Assembly (NCBI GenBank): GCA_015680685.1 | Contig: MNCI01023951.1 | Span: 62,001-126,000, forward strand | Direction: 5' to 3' | Source: Gnetum montanum | Lineage: Eukaryota > Streptophyta > Gnetopsida > Gnetales > Gnetaceae | DNA length: 64,000 bases | Shown: piece after piece, positions 23,944-37,489 of the stretch | Position numbering within the stretch: position 1 is the first letter of the stretch | Layout: the number at the start of each line of letters is the position of its first letter | Program-made: the position numbers and the translations under genes | Notes under the pieces: generated by a model | Told to the model about the DNA's origin: nothing | The model's database searches: none | The model's input: the letters and a program-made list of their open reading frames with translations, nothing else

Positions 23944-26900
23944 ATGCCTCTTAACATAATCCTTGACCATGGATCCTTGTGGTTTAGGCTTGTGGCAAAA
24001 GAGTTCTTAGCATGCTTTCTTGAGAAGTTTAGTGTGATTTTGTCGTCACACTTGGTTGTTAACACTACAATCATCATTGTAAAGACACTTCTAACAAGTT
24101 ATACTAGTCACATTACCAAGTTCATGGTGGATGATCCTAGCACTTGTGTAGAGGGTAACTAGTGCGATGATTCATACACACTAGGGACATGCAAGTTATC
24201 CCAAATCTAGAACATGCCTAAGTTTGTTTAGTATAATGTCAACAACATCCTAATGGTAGGTCATTGGATCAATAGTTTATTTTAGAATCCTCCTAGCACC
24301 TTCTACCTTTTTCAAGTATAAGTTTCATCCTAATAGTTTTTATGTATTTTACTCTTATTTTCATTAGGCCATTTAACTCTAATAGTTTCCTACATTCATA
24401 TGTTATAGGTATAAGCTACATGATGGAAGATGGATCGAGAGTGACCAAGTCCTACCTTTAGCATACAAAACATTGGAGGGTTTTGCATTTGGCCCAAATA
24501 TGAGACTTGTGGTGTTGTACTAGCTAAAATAATAACTTTAGCAAATATACTTCATGTTTTTCTTAGGCCTACCACGAGTGTTTGGTCACTATAATTGCTC
24601 GTACTTTGTGATGTCTCTTGGACTTGGACATATATGCACCAACGGTTTCTAGGGTCCCTATATTGCAAAAGTGACTAATTTTATTATTATTCTTATCATT
24701 TTGTAATGATTTTTCTTCATTAATGTCAGTGTTTCATAGTTGTGTTGTTTTTTGGTTACTTTGGCTTCAACTAGTCAATTGGTTTTAATTGTGTGGTTAT
24801 TAATTTAATTTTAAGTTTTTTTTTGTTTTGTATGATTTACTCATACCAAAGGATAATGGGCTATTCACATTGTGTTGTAGGTCCTACACCTAAATCTACC
24901 ATTGTTGTAATCACCTCAAGGCATGAGGAGGAGAAGCTTGTTCTCAAGTGGGGTGAAGTAGACCCAACATAGGAGTGGTTGGCTAGTAGAGCATCTATGG
25001 AGATCTAGGAGATGATCATCAATGTTGGTTTGCTTGACTTTTTCATGCTTCCAACCCCATCAATGCCTATTAAAAAGATGGTAAATGTAAATTATTACTT
25101 TGACAAAGGAGTCAAGGAATTCATATCTCATGTTCACTGTATGCCTATTATCTTAAGTGTTAAAGAATATACATTTAGTGATGTCTTTGGTGTACGTTTT
25201 GATCATATCAAGATTTTTATAAGAGCAAGGAAAGAGATGAGCCATAAAGTGGAGATTAAGGAGTGTCTTAACACTCATGCTAGTGGAGGGTTGACCTTAG
25301 ATTAGTGTGAGGTCATAGAGGCCAAAGAGATGTATCCTCTATTCTGTTCTAGAGCATTTCCCTTGTTGTTATCATAGAAGAAGAGCTGTAGCATTTGGAA
25401 GGTTTAGATCATGAAGAAGATCCTCACTGAGGATGCTAAGTTCAACTAGGCTTCACACATGGTCTCTGGGTTATGAGAGGAGATTCAAAACTTTCACAAC
25501 AATCTTGATATGATATATCATATGCACTTTGAATTTTTTGCTACATATCTAATAAGGTTTGTAGAATTCCTAGTGCCTAAGAAGGAATAAAAATGGATGA
25601 TTTATGATCCCTTCCAAATTTCCAAGATTTGGATTAAACATATTATTATATCTATGCAAATTCAAGACCCACCAGTTAAAGATATTGGAGAATTGTTGTT
25701 AGTTACCACTATGAAATTTAGTGGTAGAAATTGTTCTTCCTCAAATATCATGAGGATTGAACCCCATATTACATGTGGGAGTGCAAAGAGAGCCAAAAAG
25801 CTATGTGCAGAGGTTGATGCTATAGCTAAAGCAAAGTTGAAAAGGAAATTAGTTGAAGAAATAGGTCCCATTGTTGGGTAGTTTTAAGAAGAAATATATC
25901 CCTTAGGTTTAGCAAGGCACATCATGTTGGTTCAGATATGTTTTATATGCATTTTTGGTAATTTTTTTCTTATGTCATTTTGTATATATTTTTTATGTTA
26001 TGATATATTTATGCTATTATATTATTTTTAGACAAAATTTGCTAAGTTGGTCTATGTTTTGTCTTTGAAATTCTTGTAAGGAAGCAACAAGAATTAGCAA
26101 CCAAGGTAGTAGCAAAGGCTGAGCAAAGATGCCAAGAAGAGAAAGCACTAAGATAATAGGAGGAGAATGAAAGGATATATAATGAAGCATTGGATGCCCT
26201 AGATGTTATATTTGAAGATTTGACATTTGATGATGAACCTCCTATTGACATCCCACATGGTCCTTTAGGTACTTATGCTTTTTATTTTGGGTGTTATATT
26301 CTATAATTTTATGTCAAGAGTTGTTTTAAAATTTTCAATTTTTTAATTATGTTGATGGTCATATTTGTTAGAGTGTGAGAAACTCTTCTAGAGGTGTCCA
26401 CCTCTATATTTTGTTTGAAACCTTGGGCATAGGTTCTCAACAAGATTGAGTTCATGTAAGGCATGACAGAAGATATGATCAATTGGTTGTAACAAATAGC
26501 TCCCAATGTTGGTGAAAACAATAGCATATTTTACCATGAATTTTTTATTGTTAATATATTTTCATATTTTTATTATTTTCTATGTTTTATGCCTACATGG
26601 TTTTAGTAGTTCTAGAGTGTTCTTTGTTACCTTTATTTTGTATTATTATTTTTATATTTTATTATGGTTACTATAGTATCCAAAGTTAGATGGGATCTAG
26701 AGCATGATGTTGGGCTTTATGAGTTGCCTACAATTCTACCTAATGTAGAAAATGCTCCACAAATATTATATTAGGGGACCACTAAATATGGCCTCTCATA
26801 TGCTAGGACTTGTTGGAAGTGTCAATGCTCCAATGAATTCCTATGGGAGAAGGTGGTGACTCTAGAGAATGAAAACAAGCAACAAGCAACTGAAATCAAA

Positions 26901-27527
26901 GACCTTAGAGATTATAAGAAGTTTATAGAGCCTTCTGTAGCTAATAGAGACTCATTACATACTAAGAAAATTGAGTGGTCATGCTACTAGAGTGTCATTC
27001 ATGGGAAGGTTTCTCTAGCTAGGAGCAATACTAAAAAGAACAGATAGATGGATCTATTAGTTCATAAGATTAGAGACTAGTAGGATTACTGTGCTTTATT
27101 TCTTGAGTGAGGTAACAAACAAAAGGACCATAACAAAAATCACAAGGTAGAAAAGGAAAGCACTCTTAAGTGGCTATAAGAGGAGGCTCTGAAGAGTTGA
27201 AAAATTGAGATGCTTGTGTAGGGAATAAATGTAAAGGATGCAATCAAGTTGTTTAAGAACTCACTTATAGTGTCTAATTCTCGTACTCCTTAGATCACTA
27301 TTGCTTGCAAAGAGGCTACAGTTGCCTACTTTTCTTGAGAGTCTCTAGAGTGGACATATGTCAAGAGGAGGAATATCTTGATAGGTGTAAACCTTGGGAA
27401 TATAGAGTGGGCTAATATGAATGAGGAGCAGAGACTTCACCATTTAGAGGCTAGTCTTCTAAGCTTTCCCCCAGAAGACGTTGATCTAAAATCTCTAGAG
27501 GTTTATTTTAGAGTTTTTATTTTTTAA
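23944..27527 (+). pseudogene. Antisense spliced gene inside E2 (copy 1)
   Basis: I do not recognise the protein, but it is homologous exon by exon to the gene at 50729-46304 in E5. Visible exons, by homology, are about 24120-24315 (ending FYFFQV before a GTATAAG donor), 24409-24520 (KLHDGRWIESDQ), 24882-25880 (VITSRHEEEKLVLKWGEV; EYTFSDVFGVRFD; YPLFCSRAFPLLLS; MHFEFFATYLIRF), 26090-26260 (acidic, coiled-coil-like), 26370-26530 (ends with DMINWL), 26675-26990 (VRWDLEHDVG; LENENKQQATEIKDL) and up to 27527 (LEWTYVKRRNILIGVNLG). Acceptors (gttatag, gttgtag, actatag) precede the exons. The strand is opposite to the rest of E2. About a dozen stops make it a pseudogene. The 5' exon was not found. 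Confidence 0.75.
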
Positions 27528-28600
27528 TACATTTTTTTAGTTTAGTTTAATTTTTATTTTTTTTCATTATTTTATGGTTATCTTTTGGATATAATAGTTA
27601 CTAATACACTGTTAATATCAATAGAACTTCTTTTCGGGGTCCGACATCCCCCCTACTAATAAACTTTTTGTTCTATTTTTATTTCTATTTTTGTTGTGAT
27701 GTGGGCATGAACACTTTAGCTATGATATTTTTAATTTTTCATATTTATATATTTTTAAAGTATTTTTATTTTAATGTATTTTTATGTATTATATGTTTTA
27801 TTTGTATGAGAAAGGCTACGTTACTAAAGTGTAAGCCTATAAAGAAAAAATTGTAATAAAATGTGAACATAAAGTAATCAAGTGGAACAAAGTATGAAAC
27901 ATGGTATAATTGCCTATAAGGTGGTATAAAAAATGCTGAGATGAATTACCAATTGAAAGCCTTTATAGGCCACAATTTTAAGGCCTTGGTAGGCCATGGT
28001 TGATTTTTATGAGTTTTTATGTTTTAATAATTTTATAGATTTTTTTCTTTTAAGCCTTTTATGGTATTTTCATTTTTTAAAAGGAAAGAATAAAAGAAAA
28101 ATTATGAAAGAGCATGAATTTATGCAAACATGTACAAGCAAGGCTAAAATAAAGTAAATCATGATGAAACAAAATGGCACATGTAAATAAAAGGTTGAGA
28201 CTACGATACAAAATAATAAAAAAATAAAAAGAAAAGACCATATGATTATTAACATGGGGAAAATCATGTAGAGGATGTATTTAGTTATAAAACTACTATT
28301 TAATATTCAAAATACTAGGAAAAGTATATAGAATCTATTGTATGATCTTGTACTCCCCATTTCCCTCTCTGATCATGTTAAATGGGAGCTCTTCCCACAC
28401 TACATTCAAGGTTTGGTTATTGTTGTTTTTGGCTTGATCTACTCTATTGGGCCTCTCAACTTCACTCTTAATAGTAGGAATTTTTTCTTGAAACTCCACT
28501 TTGGATCCTTATTCCATGACAATGTTATTATAACACTATTTCCATGTATGATTATTTCACCTCCCTTGTAAGATAGCTAAATTTCTTAGTGGATGGGAGA
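27528..28600. other. E2 spacer between antisense gene and protease
   Basis: This is AT-rich sequence with no coding support. At 27950-28000 the - strand has one or two degenerate units like ccatggcctaccaaggcctt, which resemble the 85-bp array of E5 in the same position. A second short stretch at 27610-27660 holds C-rich sequence. Nothing else is seen. Confidence 0.5.
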
Positions 28601-29134
28601 AGAAAGTGCTTGTAATTGAGCTAACTAGGGCCTTCACATGATTATATTGAATCCTAGTATCTCTTCCATCATCAAGAAGTTAGTAGATGTGGAGAATTAT
28701 TCCCTTGCTATGAACTCTAAAGAGATAGAATCCTTCACTACTACCCACAATCCATTAAAGGATTTGACAGTAGAAGTGGAAGTAATTTTCATGTGCTCTA
28801 CTAGGCCTAACCATTCAACAATGGTAAAAGGTATCACCTTTGTTGTTGTCCTGTTGTCAACATATATCCTATGTATTTTATATTACCAAAGTCTTATGGT
28901 TATAAAGAGAGGAACCCTCATTATCTCATCATCTTGGTGGTTGATCTTTACATCAATATCATGAAACACTACGATGGTTGAATTTATTTCTTCCCTAGCT
29001 AAGTATGGCACCATCACTATGTGAATGGATCCTTCATTAGCAAGAATGTCCTTAATAACAAGAATTGAAGTCAACATCCTCACGAAGGCTTCACAATGAG
29101 TGCAAGAGGTCATTACTAGATCATACAGGTTCAA
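28600..29134 (-). pseudogene. E2 protease region
   Basis: The - strand frame 29134-28883 starts NLYDLVMTSCTHCEAFVRML and ends PLFITIRLW. It aligns with the E5 protease lead-in at 44489 (RLYDLLMTSKKHCEAMVCIL ... PMFITIQVG). The active-site block should follow around 28860-28820 but is decayed. The domain is an aspartic protease for Gag-Pol processing. Confidence 0.72.
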
Positions 29135-29139
29135 GGAGG

Positions 29140-31900
29140 TGTTCTTTTATTTTAAGGATATTTTCACCTATTCCATAGAATTTTGAAAGTCTTTGTCATT
29201 GGTTGTTAATTTTTTCATTTGTATTGACATTGACTTATTTGATTCTACCCAAGATTCAAACTTCATGCTTTAATATTTGTGGTTTGGCACTCTTCTCCTT
29301 CTCTTGCGGTTTACAATCATCCTTAGGATAATTAGTTGAAGTGGTTTTGAGAGTTGGAGCTCATGGGGATGGCTGAAATAGGTGTAGGATTTGGTGGATT
29401 CACTTCCTTCCATGCCTTTACTTTCTTGTTGTCTTTGGCCTTGGGCTTTGGAGCAGGCTTCTTGCATTGCTTGGTAGGTGACATCTTGATATTGGGATAT
29501 GAAGAGGTTGTTGTGTTGGCCACCATGGGAGGATGTTAGTTAGCATGAGTTATAGGTGTACTGGTAGTGGGAGGGGACACTCTAATGAAAAGGATTCTTT
29601 GAAAAATGCTGGAGATGTTATCCTTAGAACAAAAAGAGTCCTTAAATTTGATGAAGTTGAAGGGCCCCTTTCATCACAAGGATGTACTTGAATCACAAAT
29701 GGCTCCCTAGCAGGTCTTAGGTCATTGCTAATGTTGAATCCTACTATTGTGTAAAGGCTATTATTTTTATTCAAAGGATCTTTATATAATTGGATGGATT
29801 AGTTTTGAGGCCTAACTAAGCTGGAAATGTCTAGAACTAACTCTCTATTGTCTATCATCTTTCACAAGTCATCCTTTAAGGCTAGGCAGAAATTAGTATC
29901 ATGATTGGGCAATTGATGATAGTGGTAGAATTAGTTTAGTTTGAAATATTTTGGTATCTATGGAACATCCTTGATTGCTAAAGTGGGATCCTTAGCAATT
30001 TCACACAATCGATCATGCCTCTTGTAGGCATTCTCAATCATTTTCTTATACTAGACATGACAACTCTTGAGAAACTTGTCAAGGAGCTCAGATGATTTCA
30101 AAAGCAACTTTTTGTATTTTGACTAATCTTTTCTCTCAAAGTTAGGCCTAGATTAGTTTGAGGTAAATGCCCATAATGTTGAAGGTTGATTAGTTGTAAT
30201 GGATTCCTTGTATTGATTTTTTTTTGCCCCTACATAGTCTTGTTTTCTTTGGCCATAGTGGCCATGGCTACATGGTTTTGCTTCCCCCTATCACTATTCT
30301 TCCTTATGTGCTAGTTCTTGTATGTTGTGTAGGTTGGATCACCACTAGATTCAGTGGCATATTCTATGTTCTTGGTTTCTGAGGAAGACTAGCTAAGAGA
30401 CTAAGGATCTAGATAATATAGTTTGGACTTGATGAAGTCATTAACTACCCTCTTAAAAATGGCTAGAAGATGGATTTTGACTAGGGGTTGAGAATCTCAT
30501 TAAGTAAAGCATTCCATCATTGTATAAACTTCTAGATAGGTTCAATAGGATCTTTCTTTATTTTCATCAATTAATCAAGGATGGTATCTAATTTTAAGCT
30601 ATAATTGAAATGGTTCAAAAATTGTTAAATCAAGTCCTCTAATGAGGAAATGGATCCTTTAGACAATGCATAGTACCAATTTAAGGTCTTTCTAATCAAG
30701 GACATAGGAAAGATACACATGATGATGTGAGGCCAAGCTTATAATAATAAGCACTCAAAATGGAAGGTAGTGAGGTATGCATTAGAATCACCTTTGTCAT
30801 TGTATTTGGTAAATTATGGAATGGGAATGCCCGAAAGAAGAGTGATTTAGGGGACAAACAAACTAATGTAATCATCTTGGTAGAAGTCCATTATTTTGAC
30901 TATTCATGTGGTAGAGGCTTTACACTTGCATAGCTCTTCAATAAGGCCTTGGATCATCTACAAGGCTTGATTCAAGCCTTGGGGGTACTTTGGTGGGCTA
31001 CGAGTTGTATACACATGTGATGGATAATGGTAATGATGGAAGAGGCACAGTGTGATAAAAACCATGGGTGATGGCCATGCAAAGCAAGGCTATGTTGTAA
31101 ATGGCATAGAAGAGGGTGGATGATTAAGACATGGGTTGTACGTGATGTATGGCAATGACACTTGTTGATCCAAATATTGTACGATGGACAAGAGGATAAG
31201 AGGGTTGGAAAATGTATTCCACAAATGAAGCAAGAGAGGAAAAATTAGGAATTATTGTTTGGAAAGCCAATAGTTGGAATAGGTTCCTAATGAAGGTATC
31301 TAGTTCTATTTTAGTCTTGAATTTGTCTTGCTCCTCTTAGTATCCATCTAAGCTAAGCTCCTCACTCCATTTGTCAACATCTATGATCTATATTAGGATG
31401 TATGCATAGAAGTCGATTAGGGAGATCTTGTCATAAGATGAGGGGATGTATTCTTTCCCATCCCAGTGTATGATTTTAAACTATTGCTTAGCATAAGATT
31501 CAAACACTATATAAGAAGACTGGCCTACATTTTAACATAGAGAAAATTATAAATTCCTCATTGATCACTACAAAGTCTAGGTTCTTACTCCTTTACCTAA
31601 ATGATTATCTTTGTTCTATGAAAGTAGGGTCTTTTGGGTCATAGACACAAACTACATCTTGAATGGAGGCCATGTAGGTCAGAGTGGTAATACGGTTGTT
31701 TTGCAAAAAGACATTAACTGAGTATTTAGATGGATTTTGAATTAATAGTTTCAACAGGTAAACATGACTATCATATAAAGGACTTTGGCTATGGAATATA
31801 GTAAAAATTTCAACTATAGGTGCATTGCAAGTGGTAGTGGCAGTGTTGTACACAACATTGGTAAAAATTAATTAATTAATTTTTAAAATTTTTTGTATAT
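29140..31900 (-). pseudogene. E2 gag
   Basis: On the - strand at about 30700-30400, translation gives SLIRKTLNWYYALSKGSISS, then LEDLI, a stop and QFLNHFNYSL. This is collinear with the E5 gag core (LIGKDLDWYHALPCSSIS...LEDLLTQFVTRFKYNL at 42903-43020). The shared W-Y-x-A-L and L-E-D-L pattern is the Ty3/gypsy capsid signature. Further frames at 29774-29270 are lysine/proline-rich and belong to the gag C-terminus. The N-terminal frame starts near 31853. There are many stops. Confidence 0.75.
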
Positions 31901-32021
31901 TAGAATCTAGCGTAATGGTTGCATTGAAAATGGTTACTAAATAATTTAATGTAAATAGATTCTCTTACTCCAAATCTCTACCATGATTCTTGATAGATTA
32001 TTGTAAATTTCTAATGTGTGT

Positions 32022-32040
32022 AGGTCTTCTAGCCCTAGTG
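32022..32040 (-). promoter_or_regulatory. Possible decayed PBS of E2
   Basis: The - strand reads tagggctagaagacc, which keeps about 10 of 15 bases of the tRNA-Asn PBS. It sits about 170 bp before the gag start, compared with about 220 bp in E5. The evidence is weak and rests mostly on position. Confidence 0.35.
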
Positions 32041-35000
32041 CATTTATTAGATTTGAAAACTTTTATGCCTTTTTATGCTTGCTTCATGGCTACCTAGTGT
32101 AAAATTTGAATTTCTAGCATAAAAATTATCACCCAAAATATATACATTAGCTATGAAATTTTTCCTTGCATAAAAATGAAGGCCCAAATTGATACACTAC
32201 CTTTGTAGTTGCTCCAGCATAAAAGTTGCCATGGCTAACATAAAAACTAAGAAAAACCGAAATTTGGTGGTTTGGAAGGAATTTTCAGCCTTCCCAAGCA
32301 TGGGTATATGCAATATACAACTTTTCCTACCTAGAAAAGGAGGCATTCATAACTTATGAAGAATTTTTTAGCCTCCATAATTTAAGATGTGCGAGATTGT
32401 AGCCTATGAACTACAAATTTCACATTTTACAATAAAAATTCTACCTCACATTCTAGTGATGAAGGTTACAGTGTTAGGTGTTAGGAAAAATAAGGTGTTT
32501 TTTTGCCATTATTTTCCATCAAATTACAAGTGAATTTTGGTTACAATTTTCAACATGAATTTTCCTTGTGGTGTTTCACTCTTCTCATGAATGAAAAAAA
32601 ATGATAAATGTAAAAAAGATCATAAAATGAAAAAAATGATAAAATAAAATAAATATTTTGAAAAAGATAAAATGAAAAAATGAGGAAGAAGAGGTAATGA
32701 AAAAATTCATATGATACCAAGCTCTTCATTCCATGCAAATTGGTATTTCTACCATCCCATAATGATCTTTTAATCACTCAAGAAAGATCTAAATGAATGG
32801 TTAGATTAATAATCATATGAAGTATATCTCATGTTTAACCTATTACCTAGATCACTTAGATTTCAAATATGATATTCAAAGATAATATCTTGTTCATCCA
32901 TACCCATGGCCATGAAGGTGTAGAGTTCTTGGTCTCAAGAAACTTTAGTAATGTCAAATGCTACTTTACTAAAATCCTAAATCCTTTTGCTTTTAAGGAT
33001 CAATGTTAAAAACCTTCACCCAAACCTTAATGGTATTTGAATACAAAATATTCCATTTATTTCATCATGAAATTATAATCACCATTGAAATTTTTACCAT
33101 TTAGTGCATTTAGAGTGATCAATGAGAGGTTTTCGATAATGAAAAATTCATAGAACCTACTAGTAAGAGATGCATAGATGAAAGAAAAGAAAACTAGACT
33201 TTTGAATTCTAGATTATCTACAATATATTTCTTTGGTTTAATTTCACTAATGAATAGACATAGAACAATGAATATTAGATGGAACTTGCAGTGGTAAGTA
33301 TGATCTTATACTTGGTAAGGGGACTTTGAGGTATATCCCTCCTATGTGAATGGTTAGTAGTGAAGTGGTGTACCAGTGGATCTTTCGTAGGGTGGTGGAC
33401 ATGCTCATGTGCTCCCATGAGATAATTTAATTATTGGCTAGGGATCTAGTGATTTTTCACTCTTATCTTTTCTCTCTAGTTCATCATTCATTATTCATCT
33501 TTTTCATTTCATTCTTGTCCATTATTGTTTATGGAAGAAAGTCTATTGGACAAAGTGAAGGGTGAGATCTATATCATGAAAGGGATAGACTCAAATTTGA
33601 TGTTGATGTCTAAATAGTTATTGGAATTCCACCTACATCCCATTAATAGGTTTCTAAAAGATAAGAAATTCATGCATCTTCTATGTGGAGGAACCACTTG
33701 TGATTATTCATGACTTGTGATTAGAAGTAAGTGAGATCAATACTATCTTCCAGTGATGGTGGTTGTTACATAGCATAAAGTGCTTAATTAGTGTTCCACT
33801 TATGTGGTTTTGACTCTACAAGCTTTAAGGTTTGATCATGACTATATGTTTCTACCTTAGTTCACTTGTGTTTTTTTATTTGACCTTTTAGTAGCCTATT
33901 TTTCTCCTATTTTTATAACCCCTCTTTTCTACTCCTTACATCATGGGAATGAGAGCATTTAACCTTATGATTCATATTCCATATATTTGGATTTTATCTA
34001 GGATATGATTTTAATTTTTTGATCTTCTTGATTTATTTTTTGAATTCTTTGGTTTGATCCATGGTTGGAATTTTAAGATTTTTATGAGCATTTTTTCTTA
34101 TAGTTCTTTCTATTTTCATTATTCATGTGATTCAAGCAAGGTATCTTCTAACTTATTTGTGGGGGAGAGACATCAATTCAGGTATGTAATTTATAATTTT
34201 TTTGGTTATTTAAATTATATTAATCTTATGTTTGCTTACCCATGATAGCCTTGATTCCATAAATGTGATTATCTTTACCTCATGGCCCCAAGGGTTTTAC
34301 ATATCATTATTCCTATGATCATTTTAATGGTAGTATAATTCCTCTAGGATCTCACTTGATATTTAGCATCTTCATAGCTCATCATGCTTAGGTGATGAAG
34401 AACCACTAATCTCAAAAGAAGAGGATAAATAACACCCATCATTGGATCCAACATGTATACCCAAGAGACCTTTCTCAAGAGAGAGATCTTGAGGTAGCTA
34501 ACCATGCTTCTAATCTTTGGGTTATGTGTGCCTAAAAAAATATTCTAAATGAATGCCAGAGTAGCCTGTAGGAGATGATTTAAAGATGGATTACATGGAA
34601 GAAGACATATGTACATATGATATGTAGCAAAGATCCATCCATGAGGCTAGGGTAATAGAACTTAAGGTAAAAGTGTAGATATTTCACATTTACACCTTAT
34701 TCTTCATGCTTCTTCCTATTTCATGTAGGCATGGGAAGGGAATTCTTTACTAAGCCACCAATCCCTAGGACTTCTTAGTGGGATGGATTATATTATAATT
34801 CCTTCATGGCCCATATTATATATTTGTAATTCCTTTACATTGACCTTCTCATGTATCTAGTCCTTATTTTTATGTCTAATTTTAAATATATGGGACTAAT
34901 TTTACTTAGTTGTGGTAGAATGACAAGGAATCTAGTAGGAATTTGGAACTTGACTATAATTCTTCGACTTGGGAATTATTTCACATATCGTGTACTTATA

Positions 35001-35581
35001 GTCTAGCATTCTTGATTATGAGTTCTTCCTCCCATGCATGATACCTTACCTATTGTATCATAGTTGTTGGTTTTGTACATGTTCCAACTTATCACATTTT
35101 TGACCTCATCTAGATTCCATAACATCCTTTTATTATGTCTAATTAGATTTCAAATTTCATTTAGAATTAAGAATTGGATTTGTAGCAAGGGTAGGGCACT
35201 AACTACCTTGAATTATTGAATTCCAACATTACCTCCTCTTTGTTAGTGCATATACGACTTACTTAGGTTTAGGCCCAATTGCCAAAACTATGATATGATT
35301 AGATCAAGTAATATTAACAAATCTCTATTGACTTCTAGGTTTTTATGAACCTTCATCATTACATTAGAAGACTATAAATAATTGAGATGATCTCTCTTAC
35401 ATATGATATATATAACTTTAATTTTTATTTTATTTGGGCATTTGGTTTTTGAGAAGAGCTTATTATCTCTTGGATAAGTTGATTTCTTTATTTGTTAAGT
35501 GTGTATTTTGATTCATTGCTTTCATAAGTGTAGCTAGACTCTGTTTGTGTTCTACCTTATTAACATATCCTAGTAACATAT
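32041..35581. other. Non-coding stretch, probably E2 5' LTR plus older repeats
   Basis: No coding region can be supported. The E2 5' LTR should start at the left end, but neither a terminal TG/CA pair nor a partner LTR could be fixed. A - strand TATA-like ggttataaaaat lies near 33913-33925. The last 80 bp (35500-35580, gtgtagctagactctg) resemble 39200-39290, so an older repeat family forms the insertion site of the next LTR. Confidence 0.45.
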
Positions 35582-37376
35582 TGTTGGCGACCGTTTGGGA
35601 CGCGACCACCAATGAGTGTCCTCGAACAGGATTTAGGTGCCTGCTGGTCTCTGGCAACACCAAGGCCCAGATACCTCCAAATAAACTCAGTAGTTAATGT
35701 GAGTATGTGTGTGCTGTTGCGGCGTGTGGTTGTGTAAAATGTAACAATTGTGTTGTGTGTGAACTACAAATGACTTACTTTAAAGAGATTCAGCGAACTT
35801 TGCCAAGTACTGTGAGTTGTTGAAAATTTCCTATTTTGTTCAACTGCCTAGTCTACGCAGTCCTTATAATACCTACTTGTAACAAATAAAATTTTGCAAA
35901 AACATTTGAGCACAACTCCGCAATCTACTCCTAATTTTCCCCAGAGAAAGAGATAGTTCCACAAGAAAACTAGAAATAGAGCAAGATTCGATGGAAATAA
36001 GCAGAAAAGAAAAGAAAGCAGATTTGTGTAGACCTCAAATATTTAAACAAGGTAAAATGACACGAGTAAACACTTCGCAATAAAGCTATCCCAAATTCAA
36101 TATCTACGAATTGTTCAAACTTCCAAGGCTCAAACAAGCAATATCTTCAAGACAATCCTATTATGCTACCAAAAATTGCTGCGTAAACTACCACGTACGA
36201 GACTCCATTTTGACTAGATAATAGATGTCAACGATTGCATTCAAATAGAACCTTTAAAAGACCTGACAATTTATGATTGAAATACCACGAGAATTCACTT
36301 TAAAGTTAAAAAGAAGCTATTCTTGTCCCATCAAAATACCAAAGATTCTCTGAACCCTCTCGACTACTGAATTGTTCAACAGCGTGACTACAAACAGAGG
36401 CTCTCTTACAACAATCCTAATAGCAGTTCCCACACATTGCACAATAACAAAATTTCCTACTAAAATGCTCTCAAGGCTTTTAAACACAAGCGCTTCTTTC
36501 GCAAAATTTTAATAGAAATTTCTATCGGGCAACAAGAACAGTAAGAACAATCCAAAAATCCAAAAATTACTTGCCAAGGATGATACTATCTAAACCACTA
36601 GCTAAACAATTTAAACAAAACAAAAAATGAAATACATAACTCACAGGACCATGACAAAGAGGCTGAAATCTTTTCTTTAGCAAGCCATCTTACAAGAAAT
36701 CCTCATTACAAATCTTCCAAGACTCCAAGTGTGATGTGAGAAGTCCCTTGTGATTCCAATGTTCTTCCCTCTTTGATTCCTTGACCCCTAAAGCCTTTTT
36801 ATAGGGTTCCAAGGTAGGTAGGGAAGTTACATATTCAAAAATATCTCACCTAACTTCTCTCCCAAGTAACTTGGCCAACCAATTAGGAGATTACTTGCCC
36901 AACAAGTTAGGAAGTTACTTGCCCAACAAGTTAGGTAAGTTANNNNNNNNNNNNNNNNNNNNNNNNNNNNNNNNNNNNNNNNNNNNNNNNNNNNNNNNNN
37001 NNNNNNNNNNNNNNNNNNNNNNNNNNNNNNNNNNNNNNNNNNNNNNNNNNNNNNNNNNNNNNNNNNNNNNNNNNNNNNNNNNNNNNNNAATTTCAAAATA
37101 TCTCACCTAACTTCTCTCCCAAGTAACTTGTCCAACCAATAGGAGATTACTTGCTAAAATATCCTAGCTAACTTTTCTTCCAAGTAAGGTGGTTACAACT
37201 TACTCATTTAATGAGGAAAGATTTATTTAGGAAGTTATACATGTAATTAGGAGAGATTTATGCTTTGGAAATTATATCTATACTTTTAAATAAACATGTT
37301 TAAAATATCATAAACATGTTAATATTACAAATATTTGTAAGTGCTTAATATAACTTATATAATATATCAACCAACA
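35582..37376 (-). repeat. E4: apparently solitary LTR of the E3 type
   Basis: It starts TGTTGGCGACCGTTTGGGAC and ends TATATCAACCAACA, giving matched ends TGTTGG/CCAACA. Its left 1.1 kb aligns with both E3 LTRs and has kept more CpG sites, so it is younger or less methylated. Orientation is -, shown by the box ctataaaaaggc near 36800. No PBS lies left and no polypurine tract lies right, so it is likely a solo LTR. The flanks (catat, atgtt) are not a direct duplication. A gap of N (36943-37088) interrupts it. Confidence 0.75.
36875..37165. repeat. ~24-bp minisatellite around an assembly gap
   Basis: Left of the gap, the unit ttacttgcccaacaagttag repeats at 36890 and 36914 and continues into the N run. 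Right of it, related sequence (agtaacttgtccaaccaata) resumes. The N run 36943-37088 is probably a collapsed tandem repeat in the U3 of this LTR. Frames crossing the N run are meaningless. Confidence 0.65.
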
Positions 37377-37489
37377 ATGTTTTTGAAGTCTTGAGATAAA
37401 TTAGAAAAGGGTAAGTTTATAACTGGGGCTTCACATGTGCATATGGTATTGTGGATTATTTTAAATTTTAAATTTTATTTAATAAACTG

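Larger units (their letters stand above)
6805..32040 (-). mobile_element. E2: Tat-like Ty3/gypsy element, split by E3
   Basis: Read on the - strand from right to left, the element has a degenerate PBS near 32030, gag (31853-29850) and protease (29134-28600). A spacer then carries an antisense gene on the + strand (about 23944-27527) and a 191-bp array (21400-22800). RT (21050-19790) follows, then the insertion of E3, then RNase H, second RNase H and integrase (8961-6805). The reading frame across the E3 insertion restores the RNase H block FYIYL seen in E1. Gag, protease, antisense gene and RT are all homologous to E5 in the same order. Every coding part is broken by stops. The 5' LTR should lie right of 32040 but was not delimited. 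Confidence 0.8.

Noticed and set aside
36827-37110. Frames running through the N gap
   Set aside because: They are made mostly of undetermined residues.
35577-37381. Target duplication of the solitary LTR
   Set aside because: The flanks catat and atgtt are not direct repeats. aacat/atgtt are inverted instead, which may be chance.
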